Below the pieces are notes generated by a model. It was not told where the DNA came from. It was given only the letters and a program-made list of their open reading frames with translations, and did not search any database. The translations under genes and the position numbers were made by a program. This document shows, in pieces, positions 52,902 through 63,004 of a DNA stretch of 64,000 nt. Where the stretch lies: the NCBI GenBank assembly GCA_903945175.1, contig CAJAUM010000110.1, positions 1 through 64,000 on the forward strand, written 5' to 3'. The stretch comes from an uncultured Bacteroidales bacterium. GTDB lineage: Bacteria > Bacteroidota > Bacteroidia > Bacteroidales > FEN-979. Within the stretch, counting starts at the first letter, position 1. Every line of letters starts with the position of its first letter.

Positions 52902-53339
52902 ATGGAAACACCAGTCGGCATTCAGGAAGAAAACCTGGCACAGCGAATATATCTTTTACGGGGAAAAAAGGTCATGTTTGATTTTGATCTGGCGAAACTT
53001 TATGACCTCGAAACACGGGTGTTAAAGCAACAGGTAAGGAGAAACATGGAACGATTTCCGGAAGATTTTATGTTCGAACTGTCCAGGGAAGAATGGGAAC
53101 AGGTTATCACAAATTGTGACAACCTCAGTGTTTACAGTCGATTTAAACCATTTCCACCATTTGCTTTCACTGAACTGGGGGTGGCGATGCTTTCAAGTGT
53201 GCATAACTCAAAAAAAGCAATCATGGTGAATATCGCCATCATGCGGGCCTTTGTGAACCTCCGCCAGTTGATCGACACCAACAAAGATTTGATCCAGCGC
53301 ATTCTGAGGATTGATTTCGTAATAGTTTGTAACTATTAG
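52902..53339 (+). CDS. ORF6N-domain protein, C-terminally truncated
   Basis: A 145-residue protein whose N-terminal ~120 residues match the ORF6N domain: YLLRGKKVMFDFDLAKLY, RRNMERFPEDFMFEL, FPPFAFTELGVAMLSSVHNSKKA. Related proteins continue for ~40-60 residues as a coiled-coil tail after MRAFVNLRQLI. Here the sequence leaves the family at residue ~137 and ends FVIVCNY. It looks like a broken gene end. ORF6N proteins are phage- or island-linked and may bind DNA; the role is unknown. The next gene, carA, begins 82 bp later. Confidence 0.78.
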   Translation: METPVGIQEENLAQRIYLLRGKKVMFDFDLAKLYDLETRVLKQQVRRNMERFPEDFMFELSREEWEQVITNCDNLSVYSRFKPFPPFAFTELGVAMLSSVHNSKKAIMVNIAIMRAFVNLRQLIDTNKDLIQRILRIDFVIVCNY

Positions 53340-53383
53340 CATTTTTGGGTTTAACCCTTGATTCACATTAGTAAGGTTTGTTG

Positions 53384-53391
53384 TATTTTTG
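53384..53391 (+). promoter_or_regulatory. carA: -7 box (TATTTTTG) of carAB
   Basis: A TAnnTTTG match 30 bp before carA. Confidence 0.55.
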
Positions 53392-53421
53392 CTCCATAAA
53401 ACGTGATTTAAAATTTCATGA

Positions 53422-54576
53422 ATGCCTCAACTGATATTGGATGACGGAACCCGGTTTACGGGTCATTCCTTCGGGGCCCAGGTTGCCGCAGCCGGCGAAG
53501 TAGTGTTCAATACAGCCATGACGGGATACCCCGAAAGCCTGACTGATCCCTCTTATAAAGGACAGATTCTGGTGTTAACCTACCCGCTCATCGGAAATTA
53601 CGGTGTGCCCGGCAGGGCGATCAAAGAACAACTTTCAAAATATTTCGAATCTGACCAGGTTCACATCTCTGGTTTGGTGGTGGCAAGCTATTCAGCAGAA
53701 TATAGTCACTGGAATGCACTTGATAGTCTGTCCGATTGGTTGAAGGAACACCATGTACCTGGGATATGCGGGATAGATACCCGTGCCCTAACCAAACTGC
53801 TGCGCGAGCGCGGTACCATGTTAGGGAAGCTGGTTCAACAGGATCCGATGGAAATTGACATGTATGATCCGAACAAAGATAACCTGGTTGATCTGGTAAG
53901 TTGCAAGGAGATCAGGATCTATCACGGGAGAGATACTTCGTTAGAACAATCAACCTTGCAGCCAAGGGTTGATGGCTCTGCGGCGGCGGATATGCGGATC
54001 TTGCTGGTTGACTGTGGTGTAAAAAATAATATCATACGATGCCTGCTTGGTCTGAGCGCCACAGTGATCAGGGTTCCCTGGGATTATGATTTTACACATG
54101 ATGACTACGACGGACTTGTGATTTCAAACGGGCCGGGTGATCCGCAGCAATGCGCGGTCACCATTGGCCATCTGAAAAAGGCCATTCTGCAGGAGCGGCC
54201 CATCTTCGGGATTTGCCTGGGGAACCAGCTGCTATCAATTGCCGGTGGCGCAAATACCTTTAAATTAAAATATGGCCACCGGGGATACAACCAGCCTGTT
54301 TTGCAGGTTGGGACAAACAGGGCATACATTACCTCGCAAAATCATGGGTTTGCGGTTGATGATAAAACGCTGGGAGATGATTGGGAACCTTTCTTTATTA
54401 ATCTTAACGACCAAACCAACGAGGGGATCCGTCACAGGACCAAACCGTTTTTTTCAACCCAGTTTCATCCGGAAGCCTCCGGCGGACCAACCGACACGAG
54501 GTTCCTTTTCAACGATTTTGTAAACATGGTCAGGAACTTTAAAACCGGCAATCCACATGGTCAACAAAGTAAATAA
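53422..54576 (+). CDS. carA: Carbamoyl phosphate synthase small subunit
   Basis: CarA hydrolyses glutamine and passes ammonia to CarB. The 384-residue protein has the N-terminal AGEVVFNTAMTGYPESLTDP and the class I glutamine amidotransferase with the nucleophile Cys in GICLGNQL and the His-Glu in FHPEAS. Its end overlaps the carB start by 20 bp. Carbamoyl phosphate feeds pyrimidine and arginine synthesis. Confidence 0.97.
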   Translation: MPQLILDDGTRFTGHSFGAQVAAAGEVVFNTAMTGYPESLTDPSYKGQILVLTYPLIGNYGVPGRAIKEQLSKYFESDQVHISGLVVASYSAEYSHWNALDSLSDWLKEHHVPGICGIDTRALTKLLRERGTMLGKLVQQDPMEIDMYDPNKDNLVDLVSCKEIRIYHGRDTSLEQSTLQPRVDGSAAADMRILLVDCGVKNNIIRCLLGLSATVIRVPWDYDFTHDDYDGLVISNGPGDPQQCAVTIGHLKKAILQERPIFGICLGNQLLSIAGGANTFKLKYGHRGYNQPVLQVGTNRAYITSQNHGFAVDDKTLGDDWEPFFINLNDQTNEGIRHRTKPFFSTQFHPEASGGPTDTRFLFNDFVNMVRNFKTGNPHGQQSK

Positions 54577-57500
54577 AGTCCTCGTGCTGGGCTCTGGTGC
54601 CCTCAAAATCGGAGAGGCCGGTGAATTTGACTACTCCGGATCGCAGGCTTTGAAAGCCCTGAAGGAAGAAGGCATCGTGACCATCCTGATTAACCCGAAT
54701 ATCGCCACCATTCAAACTTCTGAGGAAATTGCTGATAAGGTCTACTTTCTTCCGGTTACCCCGCAGTTTGTCGAAAAGGTAATCGATAAGGAGCGTCCCG
54801 ATGGAATATTACTGGCTTTTGGCGGGCAAACTGCGCTTAACTGCGGTGTTGCATTATTTAAATCGGGAATCCTGGAGAAGTACAATGTAAAGGTTCTCGG
54901 TACCCCGGTGGAAACGATCATTCAAACGGAGGATCGCGATCTGTTCTCTAAAATGCTTCATAATATCAGGGTCGGAACACCAAAGAGCTTTGCAGTCACC
55001 AGCCTTGATGCGGCAAAAACTGCAGCAACAACCATTGGGTACCCGGTGATTATCAGGGCGGCATATACCCTTGGCGGACAGGGAAGCGGATTCTGTGCCA
55101 ATGAGGCGGAACTTAAAGCACTGGCCTCCAATGCCTTTTCCTATTCAGGCCAGATACTGGTTGAGGAGTCGCTGAAGGGGTGGAAAGAGATCGAATACGA
55201 GGTGGTTCGCGATCAATACGACAATTGTATCACGGTGTGCAACATGGAAAATTTCGACCCCTTGGGAATCCATACGGGTGAAAGTATTGTAGTTGCACCG
55301 TCTCAGACGCTGACCAATATTGAGTATTATAAACTCCGCGAACTCTCCATCAAGGTCATTCGTCACCTCGGAATTATCGGGGAGTGCAACATCCAGTATG
55401 CACTCAATCCCGAATCGGAAGATTACAGGGTGATTGAGGTCAATGCACGCCTGTCACGATCATCGGCACTTGCCTCAAAAGCGACCGGTTATCCATTGGC
55501 GTTCGTTGCCGCGAAACTTGCCCTCGGATATGGATTGCATGAGTTGAAAAATTCGGTGACCAAGGTGACCACTGCATGCTTCGAACCTTCACTGGATTAC
55601 ATTGTTTGCAAAATTCCGAGATGGGATCTGAGTAAATTTACCGGGGTTTCCAAGCAGATTGGATCCAGCATGAAAAGCGTGGGTGAGATCATGTCAATCG
55701 GCCGTACGTTCGAAGAGGCCATTCAGAAAGGGCTCAGGATGATCGGGCAGGGCATGCATGGATTCATCGGCAACAAGGAACTGCGCGTCGAAAACCTTGA
55801 AAAGGAGCTTTCGAACCCGACAGATACACGCATTTTTGTCATTGCACAGGCCTTTGCTGAAGGTTATTCTGTTGATCGTATATGGGAATTGACCCGCATT
55901 GACAAATGGTTCCTCTATCGCCTGAAAAATATTTATGACATGGGGCTGGAGCTGGCCATCATCAATGAACTTACTTCAATCCCACCTGTTCTGCTTCGGG
56001 ATTCGAAGCGCCATGGTTTCTCTGACTTTCAGCTGGCCAGACTGGTTGGGAAACACGAAAAAAGTGAAATTGAACCGGATATGCTGATCGTGCGGGCATA
56101 CCGGAAACGATTGGGAATCCTGCCATGCGTGAAAAATATCGATACCCTTGCTGCAGAATATCCGGCACAAACCAATTACCTCTACCTTACCTACAACGGG
56201 GATGAACATGATGTGACATTTCCTGACGACAAGATGTCGGTGATAGTGTTGGGTTCAGGCGCATACAGAATAGGCAGTTCTGTTGAATTTGACTGGTGCA
56301 GCGTGAATACCCTGAATACCGTGAAATCGGCTGGCTTCCGCTCGGTCATGATCAACTATAATCCCGAAACGGTGAGTACCGACTACGATGTGTGTGACAG
56401 GCTCTATTTTGATGAACTCTCCTTTGAGCGGGTCATGGATATTGTTGAGCTGGAGAATCCAAAAGGTGTGGTTGTCTCCATGGGTGGGCAGATTCCGAAC
56501 AACCTGGCCATGCGTTTGCACAAACAGCACGTGCCCATACTTGGAACATCTCCCGTTGCGATAGATAATGCCGAAGACCGTCACAAGTTTTCCTCTATGC
56601 TCGACCAGCTTGATATCGATCAGCCCAGGTGGAAGGAGATGACAACCCTTGAAGAAATTTATGATTTTGCCGCCCAGGTTGGCTTCCCGTTGTTGATCCG
56701 CCCGTCGTATGTGCTTTCCGGCGCAGCCATGAATGTGGTCTCTAACAATACGGAACTTGAATTTTTTCTGACCCTGGCCGCCAATGTCTCTAAAGAACAT
56801 CCGGTGGTTGTTTCCGAATTCATTCAGGAGGCCAAGGAAATTGAGATCGATGCCGTTGCGAGGGAGGGAGAGATGGTTGCCTATGCCATCTCTGAACATG
56901 TTGAATTTGCCGGAGTCCATTCTGGCGACGCCACCATTGTTTTTCCACCTCAGAAAATTTATGTGGAGACCATACGTAAAATCAAGCGGGTAGCCCGTGA
57001 AATTTCAAGTTCGCTGAATATCTCAGGACCGTTCAATATCCAGTTCCTTGCCAAGGACAACGATATCAAGGTGATTGAATGCAACCTCAGGGCATCACGC
57101 AGTTTTCCGTTTGTATCAAAGGTTCTAAAAATAAATTTTATCGACATCGCTACAAGGGTCATGCTGGGAATCCCATTTACCAAGCCTGATAAGTCGATGT
57201 TCGATATTGATTATATCGGGATTAAAGCGCCGCAATTTTCCTTCTCCCGCCTTCTGAAAGCGGACCCTGTTCTGGGGGTCGACATGGCTTCAACCGGTGA
57301 AGTTGGCTGCATCGGGGACTCCTTTTATGAGGCAATCCTGAAGGCCATGCTATCTGTTGGCTATCGGATCCCGGAGAAGAACATCATGATCTCCTCCGGC
57401 CCAACCCGGTCGAAAACAGTGCTGCTCGAATGCTGCCATCAGCTTCATAAGAAAAATTTTTCCATTTTTGCGACACGCGGAACAGCAGAATTTTTATCAT

Positions 57501-57775
57501 CCAATGGAATTCCCTCTACGGTGCTCCATTGGCCCGATGAAGCGGCTACCCCGAATGTGCTTGAATATCTGCAGAACCGGCGCATCGACCTGGTGGTAAA
57601 TATCCCCAAGAATTTATCAAAAAACGAATTGGATAACGATTATTCTATCCGAAGATCAGCCGTTGATTTCAACATTCCGCTGATCACCAATCCAAACCTG
57701 GCCGCGGCATTTATCATGGCATTCTGTAAAATAAAACCCGGTGAAATTGAGATAAAAAGCTGGGATGAATATTAG
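54557..57775 (+). CDS. carB: Carbamoyl phosphate synthase large subunit
   Basis: A 1072-residue two-fold repeated ATP-grasp synthetase: first half KVLVLGSGALKIGEAGEFDYSGSQAL; second half MSVIVLGSGAYRIGSSVEFDWC. Both halves have the GGQ motif (FGGQTALNCGV; SMGGQIPNNLA). A C-terminal MGS-like allosteric domain ends the protein (KNFSIFATRGTAEFL). It is the standard length (~1070) and co-transcribed with carA. Its stop codon overlaps the end of the sulfatase gene on the opposite strand. Confidence 0.98.
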   Translation: MVNKVNKVLVLGSGALKIGEAGEFDYSGSQALKALKEEGIVTILINPNIATIQTSEEIADKVYFLPVTPQFVEKVIDKERPDGILLAFGGQTALNCGVALFKSGILEKYNVKVLGTPVETIIQTEDRDLFSKMLHNIRVGTPKSFAVTSLDAAKTAATTIGYPVIIRAAYTLGGQGSGFCANEAELKALASNAFSYSGQILVEESLKGWKEIEYEVVRDQYDNCITVCNMENFDPLGIHTGESIVVAPSQTLTNIEYYKLRELSIKVIRHLGIIGECNIQYALNPESEDYRVIEVNARLSRSSALASKATGYPLAFVAAKLALGYGLHELKNSVTKVTTACFEPSLDYIVCKIPRWDLSKFTGVSKQIGSSMKSVGEIMSIGRTFEEAIQKGLRMIGQGMHGFIGNKELRVENLEKELSNPTDTRIFVIAQAFAEGYSVDRIWELTRIDKWFLYRLKNIYDMGLELAIINELTSIPPVLLRDSKRHGFSDFQLARLVGKHEKSEIEPDMLIVRAYRKRLGILPCVKNIDTLAAEYPAQTNYLYLTYNGDEHDVTFPDDKMSVIVLGSGAYRIGSSVEFDWCSVNTLNTVKSAGFRSVMINYNPETVSTDYDVCDRLYFDELSFERVMDIVELENPKGVVVSMGGQIPNNLAMRLHKQHVPILGTSPVAIDNAEDRHKFSSMLDQLDIDQPRWKEMTTLEEIYDFAAQVGFPLLIRPSYVLSGAAMNVVSNNTELEFFLTLAANVSKEHPVVVSEFIQEAKEIEIDAVAREGEMVAYAISEHVEFAGVHSGDATIVFPPQKIYVETIRKIKRVAREISSSLNISGPFNIQFLAKDNDIKVIECNLRASRSFPFVSKVLKINFIDIATRVMLGIPFTKPDKSMFDIDYIGIKAPQFSFSRLLKADPVLGVDMASTGEVGCIGDSFYEAILKAMLSVGYRIPEKNIMISSGPTRSKTVLLECCHQLHKKNFSIFATRGTAEFLSSNGIPSTVLHWPDEAATPNVLEYLQNRRIDLVVNIPKNLSKNELDNDYSIRRSAVDFNIPLITNPNLAAAFIMAFCKIKPGEIEIKSWDEY

Positions 57776-59310
57776 TTTTCTCCCTTCCCGGAGATCAGCT
57801 GTCTGATGGTTTTGCTCCCGATAATGTTCCATTCCTGTTTCTCTGAGTTGGTGCGCTGACTCATGTATTCAAGGATTTTTTTTACCTGGGCAGGATGGTT
57901 TTTTGCGATGTTGAACTTTTCACCGATATCCGTTTTCAGATCATACAATTCCAATCGTCGGTAGGGCTCTTTGATCAGATTTTTCCATACTCCTTTCCAA
58001 TTGGCCGTACGCACCGCCATCGCCCCTCCTCTGCCCGGATATTCCCAGTATAGAAATTCATGTTTTTTTTGTCCTTTGAGACCAAGCAATTCAGGTAGTA
58101 AAGAAATTCCATCCGGTTTGGGCGAAATTGAAATGGTTGTCAGCGCTGCAAAAGTAGGCATGAAATCCCAGGAAGCGCTAATAAGTCCTGATACCCTGCC
58201 CGCCTTTACAGAACCTGGCCAGCGCACAATCATCGGAACCCTTATTCCTCCTTCATACAGGGATCCTTTTCCAGCCCGGAGTTCTCCGTTGCTGCTGAAA
58301 ACCGATGGATCTGCCCCTCCCACTTCAAAAGTGGCTCCATTGTCACTTGTAAACACGATAAGTGTATTGGAATCAAGTCCGGCATCTTGTATGCAGGTGA
58401 GAATTTTTCCGACATAATCATCCAATGCCCCGATCATGGCTGCATAGGTCGTCTGCGGATACTGGCAGGGAAGGTATCCGCTAAATCCGGAATAGGGCTT
58501 ATCCTTCAGACTCCCTTTGTACAAATCAAAATACTTGTCCGGAACCTGTAGGGCCAGGTGGGGTAAACTATAGCTCAGGTAAAGAAAAAAGGAAGAATCA
58601 CGATTCTCCGTTATAAAACGCGATGCTTCTTCGCTAATCAGATCCTGGGAATAATATTCATCCTGATATTTTTTATAAAATTCAGGATTATCGCGATCTC
58701 CCTGAAACTTTTGATGCGCTGAAAACGAACGGTTCCCCAGGGGTACTTTTACTTCATCCCTCCATAGATATTCGGGATAATGGTTGTGAGACTGCCTCTG
58801 GCATAGGTACCCGTAGAAGTAGTCGAACCCTTGCTTTCCTGGAACCCCGGTCGATCCGGGGCCTCCCAGTCCCCATTTTCCAATACAGGCTGTTTTATAG
58901 CCTGCTTGCTGCATAAGGGATCCCAATGTAAAGGTGTTTTCTTTTAACGGCATCTGCCCCATAAACGATTCCCACTCACCCACCTCTACGTTATCCCTGA
59001 TATAGGCATGGCCGGTATGCTTCCCGGTAAGCATGGCGCACCGTGAGGGGGCACACACCGGACTGGCAGCATAAAAATCAGTAAAACGCATACCCTCCTT
59101 CGCCATCCGGTCGATGTTTGGGGTCCGGATGATTTTTTGTCCATAACACCCGGTCTCGCCATAACCAAGGTCATCGGCAACGATGAGGATGACATTGGGC
59201 CTTGAGCTGTGTTTGGGATGCCTGTTTTCCGGGTGTGAACCATGGATCATACTGGCTGAGACCACGCAATGAGAGATAATCGCAAAAACCAAAATCAACC
59301 ACTTTTTCAT
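57772..59310 (-). CDS. Sulfatase (arylsulfatase family)
   Basis: A 512-residue exported type I sulfatase: signal peptide ~1-20, Asp ligands at VADDLGYG (46-47), and the formylglycine site CAPSR (Cys86-Arg90) that must be converted by a maturase (anaerobic or FGE type; neither gene is seen here). Further motifs are GKWGLGGPG and TSDNGA. Resembles the subfamily S1_16 or S1_20 arylsulfatases that remove sulfate from marine polysaccharides or glycosaminoglycans, but the specificity is not visible. It is single and convergent with carB. Confidence 0.93.
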   Translation of the reverse strand: MKKWLILVFAIISHCVVSASMIHGSHPENRHPKHSSRPNVILIVADDLGYGETGCYGQKIIRTPNIDRMAKEGMRFTDFYAASPVCAPSRCAMLTGKHTGHAYIRDNVEVGEWESFMGQMPLKENTFTLGSLMQQAGYKTACIGKWGLGGPGSTGVPGKQGFDYFYGYLCQRQSHNHYPEYLWRDEVKVPLGNRSFSAHQKFQGDRDNPEFYKKYQDEYYSQDLISEEASRFITENRDSSFFLYLSYSLPHLALQVPDKYFDLYKGSLKDKPYSGFSGYLPCQYPQTTYAAMIGALDDYVGKILTCIQDAGLDSNTLIVFTSDNGATFEVGGADPSVFSSNGELRAGKGSLYEGGIRVPMIVRWPGSVKAGRVSGLISASWDFMPTFAALTTISISPKPDGISLLPELLGLKGQKKHEFLYWEYPGRGGAMAVRTANWKGVWKNLIKEPYRRLELYDLKTDIGEKFNIAKNHPAQVKKILEYMSQRTNSEKQEWNIIGSKTIRQLISGKGEN

Positions 59311-59325
59311 GCGGTCTAAATTACC

Positions 59326-59333
59326 TAAATTTG
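59326..59333 (+). promoter_or_regulatory. -7 box (TAAATTTG) of the LEA-like lipoprotein gene
   Basis: A TAnnTTTG match 18 bp before the ATG at 59352. Confidence 0.55.
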
Positions 59334-59351
59334 CAATCCAAATTCTTCGTC

Positions 59352-59960
59352 ATGGCCATTCTTAAAAAACTTTTGATTCCTTTGCTGCTGCCTTGCTTCC
59401 TGATTCTGACTTTTTCTGGTTGTGATGTCGCCAAACAGGCTCAGCAGGCTTCTGACCTGGCCAATTGTGAATTCCGTATTCTCTCAGTTGAGGATGTTAA
59501 TATGGGGGGGGTGATGATCCAGAATATCAAATCAATCAGCGATCTTAATTTCAATGATGTGGCCATCATCATGGCCGGATTGGCTAGCCCCACGTTCCCC
59601 TTGTCCCTTCAGCTCAATCTGGAGGGGAGGAATCCCAATGGAAGGGCGGCTGGATTGAATCGGCTCGAATGGATTCTATTCATCGATGATAACCAGATGA
59701 CCACAGGAATTCTTGAAACGCCATTCTCAATCCCGGCGAACGGTACGTCGGTCATCCCCGTTCAGATTGGACTGGATCTGAAACAGGTACTGTCAGGAAA
59801 ATCAGCCAATGCCATGTTGAACTTCTGTACGAATCTGGCTGGTGCAGGGAAGGAACCTACCCGGTTTAAAATCAAATTAAAGCCAACGCTTATTGTTTCC
59901 GGAAAACCACGCACCTACCCCGGCTACATCACCGTGAAAACCTCCTACAGCTCGAAATAA
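59352..59960 (+). CDS. LEA14/WHy-like lipoprotein
   Basis: 202 residues from the ATG at 59352; an earlier TTG at 59331 lies in the -7 box. Lipobox Cys at FSGC (~residue 24). The rest is a single beta-rich domain with SLQLNLEGRNPNGRAAGLNRLEWILFIDD, the LEA2/WHy fold, seen in Bacteroidota lipoproteins and in plant desiccation proteins. No catalytic residues. It is probably anchored in the inner or outer membrane. Convergent with nhaD, with a 27-bp gap. Confidence 0.78.
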   Translation: MAILKKLLIPLLLPCFLILTFSGCDVAKQAQQASDLANCEFRILSVEDVNMGGVMIQNIKSISDLNFNDVAIIMAGLASPTFPLSLQLNLEGRNPNGRAAGLNRLEWILFIDDNQMTTGILETPFSIPANGTSVIPVQIGLDLKQVLSGKSANAMLNFCTNLAGAGKEPTRFKIKLKPTLIVSGKPRTYPGYITVKTSYSSK

Positions 59961-59973
59961 ATAATTGATTTTC

Positions 59974-59987
59974 GTCACGTGTCACGT
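59974..59987. repeat. Two heptamer units between convergent genes
   Basis: GTCACGT twice, ending at the base adjoining the nhaD stop codon. A short member of the heptamer family, here between two convergent stop codons and not in front of a start codon. Confidence 0.65.
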
Positions 59988-61262
59988 TTAAAATATAACC
60001 ACGCTCATGGCCCAATAGGCAAGCGACCCAGCCAGGAATCCTATCAGCGCCCACAATGAAATATTCCTCAGGTACCATAGAAAATGGATCTTTTCCATCC
60101 CCATGACTGCCACCCCGGCGGCTGACCCGATAATCAGGATACTGCCACCAGTTCCGGCACAATATGCAAGCATTTCCCAGAAATAGTGGTCAGTCGGAAA
60201 GGTGTTTTGATACATTCCCATGGCGCCTGCGACAAGCGGGACATTATCCACAACAGATGAAAGTAATCCGATGATGATGTTGATCACATAAAGATTTCCA
60301 ATATATTTATCCAGGCTGGCTGCGAGCAGGTTCAGATGACCGGCAGTTTGAAGGGCCGCCACTGCCAGCAAAATACCCAAAAAGAAAAGAACGCTGGGGG
60401 TATCGACCCTCCGAATGACCCCTGCAACTGTGACCATCGGGCGATAGGCATCGTTCTTGCTCTTGTGCATGATCTCGGTGACGACCCATAAAATGCCAAG
60501 CCCCATTAAAATGCCCATGTAGGGAGGTAAGTTCGTCCATGTTTTAAATATGGGAACGAACAGGAGCAACCCAATCCCAAGAAAAAAAATGAGGTTTCTC
60601 TCGAATAAGGTTGTGGCATGCCCATGATCAGCAGTTTTACGCACAGGTTTTTGAATGTCGCCCTTCATGGTTATGGAAAGCAGCGCCAGGGGTATGACCA
60701 TCGACAGCGCACTTGGAATAAAGGTCTTCAAAATGATATTCATGGTCGTAATATATCCTCCGATCCAAAGCATGATCGTGGTTACGTCACCGATGGGGCT
60801 GAAGGCCCCCCCACTGTTAGCCGCGATGATGACCATGCCAGCAAAAAACCACCGCTCCTTTTTATCAGCAATCAGCTCACGGAGCAAGGCGACCATTACG
60901 ATGGCAGTCGTGAGGTTGTCAAGGACCGCTGAAAGAAAAAAGGTAATCAGGCTGATGGCCCATAACAATTTCACCTTGCGGGTTGTCCTGATTTTATTGG
61001 TAATGATCCGAAAGCCTTCATGGGAATCGATCAACTCCACAATGGTCATGGCCCCCAGAAGAAAAAAGAGAATCCCCGATATTTCTCCTAAATGGTTGAG
61101 GAGTTCAGCGCTGATCAGCGATTGTTCTCCTGTGAACGCGACAAGCATCCACATCATCGCAGCGAGGAGCAGGGCAGTAGCCGATTTATTTATCCTGAGC
61201 GGATACTCCAGCGCAATCAGGATATATCCCAGGATGAATACGATAATCATTAAAGTGAACAA
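59988..61262 (-). CDS. nhaD: Sodium:proton antiporter NhaD
   Basis: A 424-residue integral membrane protein of the IT superfamily with about twelve helices: FTGEQSLISAELLNHLGEISGILFFLLGAMTIVELID early, SAVLDNLTTAIVMVALLREL and SGGAFSPIGDVTTIMLWIGG in the middle, and SSVVDNVPLVAGAMGM late. These are the paired DNLT/DN motifs of NhaD, which exports Na+ or Li+ at alkaline pH. It fits a marine or alkaline habitat. Divergent from the multiheme cytochrome gene. Confidence 0.93.
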   Translation of the reverse strand: MFTLMIIVFILGYILIALEYPLRINKSATALLLAAMMWMLVAFTGEQSLISAELLNHLGEISGILFFLLGAMTIVELIDSHEGFRIITNKIRTTRKVKLLWAISLITFFLSAVLDNLTTAIVMVALLRELIADKKERWFFAGMVIIAANSGGAFSPIGDVTTIMLWIGGYITTMNIILKTFIPSALSMVIPLALLSITMKGDIQKPVRKTADHGHATTLFERNLIFFLGIGLLLFVPIFKTWTNLPPYMGILMGLGILWVVTEIMHKSKNDAYRPMVTVAGVIRRVDTPSVLFFLGILLAVAALQTAGHLNLLAASLDKYIGNLYVINIIIGLLSSVVDNVPLVAGAMGMYQNTFPTDHYFWEMLAYCAGTGGSILIIGSAAGVAVMGMEKIHFLWYLRNISLWALIGFLAGSLAYWAMSVVIF

Positions 61263-61430
61263 GGACTTTTTTTTGAATGGATCTTTTTACAAAAGCCAAA
61301 AATACAAAATGAACCATTGCATGTCGGTTTTTTTACCCATATGGATGACAAAGTTGGAATTGTTAAAATAATAACTAATTTTATCTGGTCATTTTCAACT
61401 GAATTTAGCCTCATTTCAAATAGAAAAAAC

Positions 61431-62921
61431 ATGAAACTACCAAAATCCATTTCCAACTGGATCAGCATCACTGGATTTATCATCGCCGTCAATAGTTTTA
61501 TCTTAATTATTGTATCGTTTGTACAAGATTTGGTTACAGCACATCAGAATCCTTACACGGGTATTTTTACCTACATCATCCTTCCAGCCATCATGGTTAT
61601 CGGCTTGGTGATGATTCCGATAGGCATGCTGATCAACCGCAAGAAAACACATGATCTTGAAAAGCGCTGGCCTGTACTGGACATGAACGTTCCAAAGCAA
61701 CGCCGGAAACTGGTGATGGTTTCTGTCTTTACCTTCTTGTTTCTCATTGTTTCAGCCATGGGCAGTTATGAGGCATTTAATTACACTGAATCAGTCGAGT
61801 TTTGTGGAAAACTATGTCATAATGTAATGGAGCCTGAATATGTTACCTACCTGCATTCCCCTCACGCAAGGGTTGCATGTGTCGAATGTCATGTGGGAGA
61901 AGGTGCCGGCTGGTATGTACGATCCAAACTCTCGGGTCTGTATCAGGTCTATTCAGTTATCTTCCATAAGTACCCCCAGCCCATTGAAACGCCAATTCAA
62001 AACCTTCGCCCTGCAAGGGAAACATGTGAACGTTGCCACTGGCCTCAGAAATTTTATTCCCGTAAGCTTCGCAGTCAGCGGGTCTATGTTACTGATTCAC
62101 TCAATACCGAATTTAACTATTCCCTGCTGATGAAAATCGGCCCAAACTATAGCCCGCTGGGACTCGTCGAAGGGATCCACTGGCATATCAATAAAGATAT
62201 GCGCATTGAATATGTTGCCTCAGCCAAAGATCGCGAAACCATTCCATGGGTTAAATTTACCAACCTCAAAACCGGGGAGGTTCAGATATTTGAGGATCCG
62301 GATAACAAATTGGATCAAAAAGCAATTGATACATTGGAACACAGGGTCATGGACTGCATGGATTGCCACAACAGGCCCTCCCATGCCTATAAATCCCCGA
62401 TGGTTTATGTAGATAATGCCATGATCTCCGGTGATGTCCCCAAAGAGCTACCCTTTATAAAACAAGTGGCCATGAATGTTCTCAAGGGCCAGTTTACGAA
62501 CAAGGATTCTGCGTTTATGTATATCCGAGACAGCATAACCAATTTTTACAAAACCGGCTATCCCTCCATTTATCAGACCAAGAAGCCTCTTATTGACAAA
62601 GCAATCAAGGGTATTCAGGAGGCATTTTCACTGAATGTTTTTCCATTCATGCGTGCCTCTTCCAACAAATACCTCAACCATATCGGGCACCTTGAATCCG
62701 ATGGATGTTTCCGTTGTCACTCCGATCGTCACATCAGTGAAAAAGGGAAGGTGATTTCAAAAGACTGCAACATGTGCCACTCGATCATTGCGCAGGGCCC
62801 CACCGGAAAGGTTAAGTATTCCGTTGTCGACAGTGTTATGGAATTTCAGCATCCGGTCGATATTAAAACCAAATGGAAGGAATATTTCTGCACTGAATGC
62901 CATAGGGAATTGTACCCGTAA
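61431..62921 (+). CDS. Membrane-bound seven-heme-motif cytochrome c, NapC/NirT-like
   Basis: 496 residues from the ATG at 61431. Three hydrophobic helices at ~12-32, 43-68 and 95-112, then a large periplasmic part with seven heme-c motifs: CGKLCH (125-130, unusual CX3CH), CVECH (150), CERCH (199), CMDCH (309), CFRCH (426), CNMCH (446) and CTECH (487). The first two and the SPHARV segment match NapC/NirT/NrfH quinol dehydrogenases; the extra hemes make it a longer electron-transfer chain. It may pass quinol electrons to a periplasmic reductase or outer-membrane acceptor, but no partner gene is adjacent. Confidence 0.85.
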   Translation: MKLPKSISNWISITGFIIAVNSFILIIVSFVQDLVTAHQNPYTGIFTYIILPAIMVIGLVMIPIGMLINRKKTHDLEKRWPVLDMNVPKQRRKLVMVSVFTFLFLIVSAMGSYEAFNYTESVEFCGKLCHNVMEPEYVTYLHSPHARVACVECHVGEGAGWYVRSKLSGLYQVYSVIFHKYPQPIETPIQNLRPARETCERCHWPQKFYSRKLRSQRVYVTDSLNTEFNYSLLMKIGPNYSPLGLVEGIHWHINKDMRIEYVASAKDRETIPWVKFTNLKTGEVQIFEDPDNKLDQKAIDTLEHRVMDCMDCHNRPSHAYKSPMVYVDNAMISGDVPKELPFIKQVAMNVLKGQFTNKDSAFMYIRDSITNFYKTGYPSIYQTKKPLIDKAIKGIQEAFSLNVFPFMRASSNKYLNHIGHLESDGCFRCHSDRHISEKGKVISKDCNMCHSIIAQGPTGKVKYSVVDSVMEFQHPVDIKTKWKEYFCTECHRELYP

Positions 62922-63004
62922 GCGTTACTTTTTTTCTTTCTTTATCCCAGCAATATTAAATCATCCCTGATTTAGGTTATAATCATTTTAAATAATATTT
63001 TTTG

